Below, one piece after another: positions 61,997 to 64,000 of a stretch of 64,000 nt of DNA (within the stretch, counting starts at the first letter, position 1; each line of letters begins with the position of its first letter). The stretch comes from Catenuloplanes niger (GTDB taxonomy: Bacteria > Actinomycetota > Actinomycetes > Mycobacteriales > Micromonosporaceae), in contig NZ_JAVDYC010000001.1 of the NCBI RefSeq assembly GCF_031458255.1, forward strand, positions 3,295,001-3,359,000, written 5' to 3'. Position numbers and translations under genes: made by a program. Below the pieces are notes generated by a model. It made no database searches and was not told the origin of the DNA. It worked only from the letters and a program-made list of their open reading frames with translations.

Positions 61997-62713
61997 TCAT
62001 CGGAGCCCGAGCGCGGCCCAGACCACCTTCCCGTCCGCGGCCGGCATCCAGCCCCAGTGGGTGGCGGACGCGTTGATCAGTGCGAGCCCGGACCCGGGAC
62101 GAAACGGCGGGTGCAACGGTTCCGGCGGCTCCGGCGAGCCGTCCCGCACCGCCACGTAGAGGAACCGTGGCCGGAGCGTCACCCGCAACGTCATCATCGT
62201 CCCGGCGTGATCGATCACGTTCGCCACCATCTCGCCCGCGACGACCGAGGCCGGCGCGACCAGCTGAGGCAGCGTCCACCGGGTGCACGCGTCGGTGACC
62301 ACGTCCCGCGCGTGCCGGGACGCCCCGCGGATCGGCAGCAGATCGTCCGTGACCATCAGCATCCCCGAGTCACCGGCGTCGAGCAGCGCCCGCGCCTCGC
62401 GCAGTCCGGCCAGCACGGTGAGCGCGCCGAACCCGCCGCCGGCCAGCAGCTCGGCCGTGGCCGGCGCCGGCGCGCAGAGCAGCACCGGAGTGCCCGGCCA
62501 GGTCGCCGCCTGCCGGACCACCGCGGTGAACACGCTCAACGCGTGCGGTTCCGGAACCCGCATCCCGGACAGGTCGACGAGCAGCGCCTCCGACTGTTCC
62601 GCGAGGCACTTGAGCAGTACGGTCCGGAGCCGGCCGGCGTCGCTCATCGTCAGGTCGCCGCACACCGTCACCACGGTGCGGCGGTCACCCGAATCGACGG
62701 TCCAAGTCAGCAC
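61997..62713 (-). CDS. STAS-HATPase fusion (RsbW-type anti-sigma kinase)
   Basis: The 238-aa protein has an N-terminal STAS domain (1-105: [37 protein letters not shown]). It also lacks the DSSG phospho-site. A C-terminal GHKL ATPase follows, with N-box [11 protein letters not shown] (E161, N165) and G-box GSGLALINA, as in RsbW/SpoIIAB-type kinases. It lies tail-to-tail (10 bp) with the STAS-fused sigma gene, so the pair may form a partner-switching unit with unusual domain arrangement (inference). Confidence 0.85.
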   Translation of the reverse strand: MLTWTVDSGDRRTVVTVCGDLTMSDAGRLRTVLLKCLAEQSEALLVDLSGMRVPEPHALSVFTAVVRQAATWPGTPVLLCAPAPATAELLAGGGFGALTVLAGLREARALLDAGDSGMLMVTDDLLPIRGASRHARDVVTDACTRWTLPQLVAPASVVAGEMVANVIDHAGTMMTLRVTLRPRFLYVAVRDGSPEPPEPLHPPFRPGSGLALINASATHWGWMPAADGKVVWAALGLR

Positions 62714-62773
62714 GGCCGTACCTTCCGTGTGGGCTCGCTGCTGAGTACCCCGGTCCGGAGGCGGCCAACGTCC

Positions 62774-64000
62774 CTATTCCTCCATGACGAGGATGGCGCC
62801 GACCGGCACCCCTTCGTCGAGCATGGGACTGCACGCTACTCGTACGGTGATGACACGTCCACGCCGGTTCACCGCGTCCAGCCGCATCTCCGCCGGCTCG
62901 GGCTCGCCGCCCAGCGCCTGCCGGATCAGCGGGCGCAGCCGGTCGACCGGCAACCCGATGTCGAGGTTCAGCAGGTGCTCGCCGACCGCCTCATCCGAAC
63001 GCAGGCCCCACAGGTTCTCCGCCTGCCGGTTCCAGGCGCGGATCTGCAGGCTCTGGTCGACCACCACGATGCCGGCCCGCAGGTGCGACAGGATCGCGTC
63101 CAGGAACGCGTTCGCGCCGTCCAGCTCCGCGGTGCTGCGCCGCAACCGCTCGTTGCTGTTCTGCAGCTCGTCGTTGGTGGACTGGAGCTCCTCGTTCGTC
63201 GTCTCCAGCTCCTCGTTGGTCGACTGCAGCTCCTCGTTCGTGGTCTCCAGCTCCTCGACGGTCGACTGGAGTTCCTCGTTGGTGGTCTCCAGTTCCTCGT
63301 TCGTCGACTGCAGCTCCTCGTACGCGGTCTCCAGCTCCCGGTTCGCGGTCTCCAGGTCGTCGCGCAGCCGCCGCGCCGCGGTGACGTCCTGGAAGACCAG
63401 CGCCACGCCGAGCGGCTCCGCGTCCCCGTCCTGCAGCGGCGTGACCTGCACCTCCAGGTACGTCGCGTGGTGTCGTACGTCGTCGATGTGCACGGTCCGG
63501 CGTTCCGTCAGCGCCTTCTCGATGTAGGTGCGCAGCTCCACCGGCCGGTACGACACGTCCAGGTCCTGGAACGGCCGGCCCACGTCCCGCGCGGACACGC
63601 CGAACAGCCGCTCGGCCTGCTGGTTGCTGAGCGCGACCAGCCCGTCCGCGGTGACCACGATCTGCGCGACCGGGCTGGCCAGCATCGCCGCGTTGCGCAT
63701 GTGGTCGACGCCGACCGGCCCGTCCGTGCCGCGCACGATCTGGTGCTGCCCGGTCGCCGGCGCCGGGTACCCGGCCATGGCGCGCGGCAACCGCCGGAAG
63801 ATCCGCTGCTTGACGTCGATCGGCAGGAACATCGCGCTCTGGTGCCGCAGTGTCTCGGCCCGGCCGAGGAACAGCGTGCACCCGTCGGCCAGCGCGAAGT
63901 GGAACCGGGCCACGATCCGCGCCTGCGTCTCCGGGGTGAAGTACATCAGCGTGTTACGGCAGGTCAGGACGTCGATCCGGGAGATCGGCGCGTCCTGGAC
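62774..64000 (-). CDS. CheR-PAS hybrid signalling protein, N-terminus outside the window
   Basis: The frame is open to the window edge at 64000. It begins with the C-terminal part of a CheR methyltransferase ([21 protein letters not shown], then [20 protein letters not shown]). A PAS domain follows ([29 protein letters not shown]), then a long heptad coiled coil made of [14 protein letters not shown] repeats. A second PAS domain ends it ([32 protein letters not shown]). This is the layout of CheB/CheR-PAS hybrids, which likely methylate a receptor-like partner and feed a sensor kinase. An upstream CheB part is probable but unseen. Confidence 0.88.
   Translation of the reverse strand, partial: VQDAPISRIDVLTCRNTLMYFTPETQARIVARFHFALADGCTLFLGRAETLRHQSAMFLPIDVKQRIFRRLPRAMAGYPAPATGQHQIVRGTDGPVGVDHMRNAAMLASPVAQIVVTADGLVALSNQQAERLFGVSARDVGRPFQDLDVSYRPVELRTYIEKALTERRTVHIDDVRHHATYLEVQVTPLQDGDAEPLGVALVFQDVTAARRLRDDLETANRELETAYEELQSTNEELETTNEELQSTVEELETTNEELQSTNEELETTNEELQSTNDELQNSNERLRRSTAELDGANAFLDAILSHLRAGIVVVDQSLQIRAWNRQAENLWGLRSDEAVGEHLLNLDIGLPVDRLRPLIRQALGGEPEPAEMRLDAVNRRGRVITVRVACSPMLDEGVPVGAILVMEE

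Noticed and set aside
63150-63330. Possible CRISPR or non-coding repeat array
   Set aside because: The repeats are in frame and encode a coiled coil common in CheR/CheB-PAS hybrids; there are no spacers. No CRISPR array was seen elsewhere in the window.

Overview
The window is very GC-rich DNA from a filamentous actinobacterium. Codon use, frequent GTG starts, the FxLD lanthipeptide genes, DUF2637/DUF4192 element genes, an SCO7613-type membrane protein and a SigB/F-type sigma factor all fit Micromonosporaceae or close relatives. The genus cannot be fixed from the sequence. About 1-53 kb looks accessory (broken genes, IS copies, element remnants, defence-like genes). About 52.8-64 kb looks like ordinary chromosome.

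Layout. 0-1.6 kb: decayed IS256 and IS5 transposases and a broken hypothetical gene. 1.7-10.3 kb: a defence/signalling-like group with a TIR-STAND-TPR protein, a LuxR-type regulator with an atypical receiver, a SLOG-fold protein, and a membrane TIR/beta-propeller protein split by a one-base frameshift. 10.3-10.8 kb: fragments of a methyltransferase and of a PRTase-like gene. 11-22.9 kb: an incomplete integrative element (DUF3800 protein, excisionase-like HTH, XRE regulator, tyrosine integrase, DprA-like, DUF2637, GGDEF remnant, DUF4192, CpaE-like) interrupted by an intact IS256-family copy. No replication initiator or FtsK/TraB translocase is seen. 23-28 kb: a lipoprotein, a methyltransferase and a copper-type group (DUF6153, DUF305, DUF4396, a secreted His-rich protein) with a CsoR-like operator. 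28-36.3 kb: a cysteine-synthase-like enzyme coupled to an MFS exporter, a SAV2177-type methyltransferase, a NADAR-like protein, and an operon of a small protein, GPP34, an APC permease and a GNAT.

36.5-47.8 kb is an FxLD-type class I lanthipeptide cluster: Nudix protein, divergent XRE regulator, FxLD methyltransferase, 82-aa precursor, LanB dehydratase, LanC cyclase, separate LanB-C-terminal-type protein, an accessory protein and a second PCMT-like methyltransferase. A remnant of a homologue of that second methyltransferase lies at 10.3 kb.

47.9-51.2 kb holds a PD-(D/E)xK nuclease-like gene and a complete toxin-antitoxin-chaperone operon (HigB-like, HigA-like with C-terminal extension, SecB-like) bracketed by two same-orientation tRNA-3'-end-like repeats. 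51.5-64 kb carries a metallopeptidase, an acyl-CoA dehydrogenase, UDP-glucose dehydrogenase, the giant SCO7613-type membrane protein, a sigma factor fused to a STAS domain facing a STAS-kinase fusion, and a CheR-PAS protein cut by the window end.

Most promising for new biology: the TIR/SLOG group, the tRNA-repeat-bracketed TAC islet, the sigma-STAS / STAS-kinase pair with altered phospho-sites, and the lanthipeptide cluster with its repeated TGTCAGCC motif.
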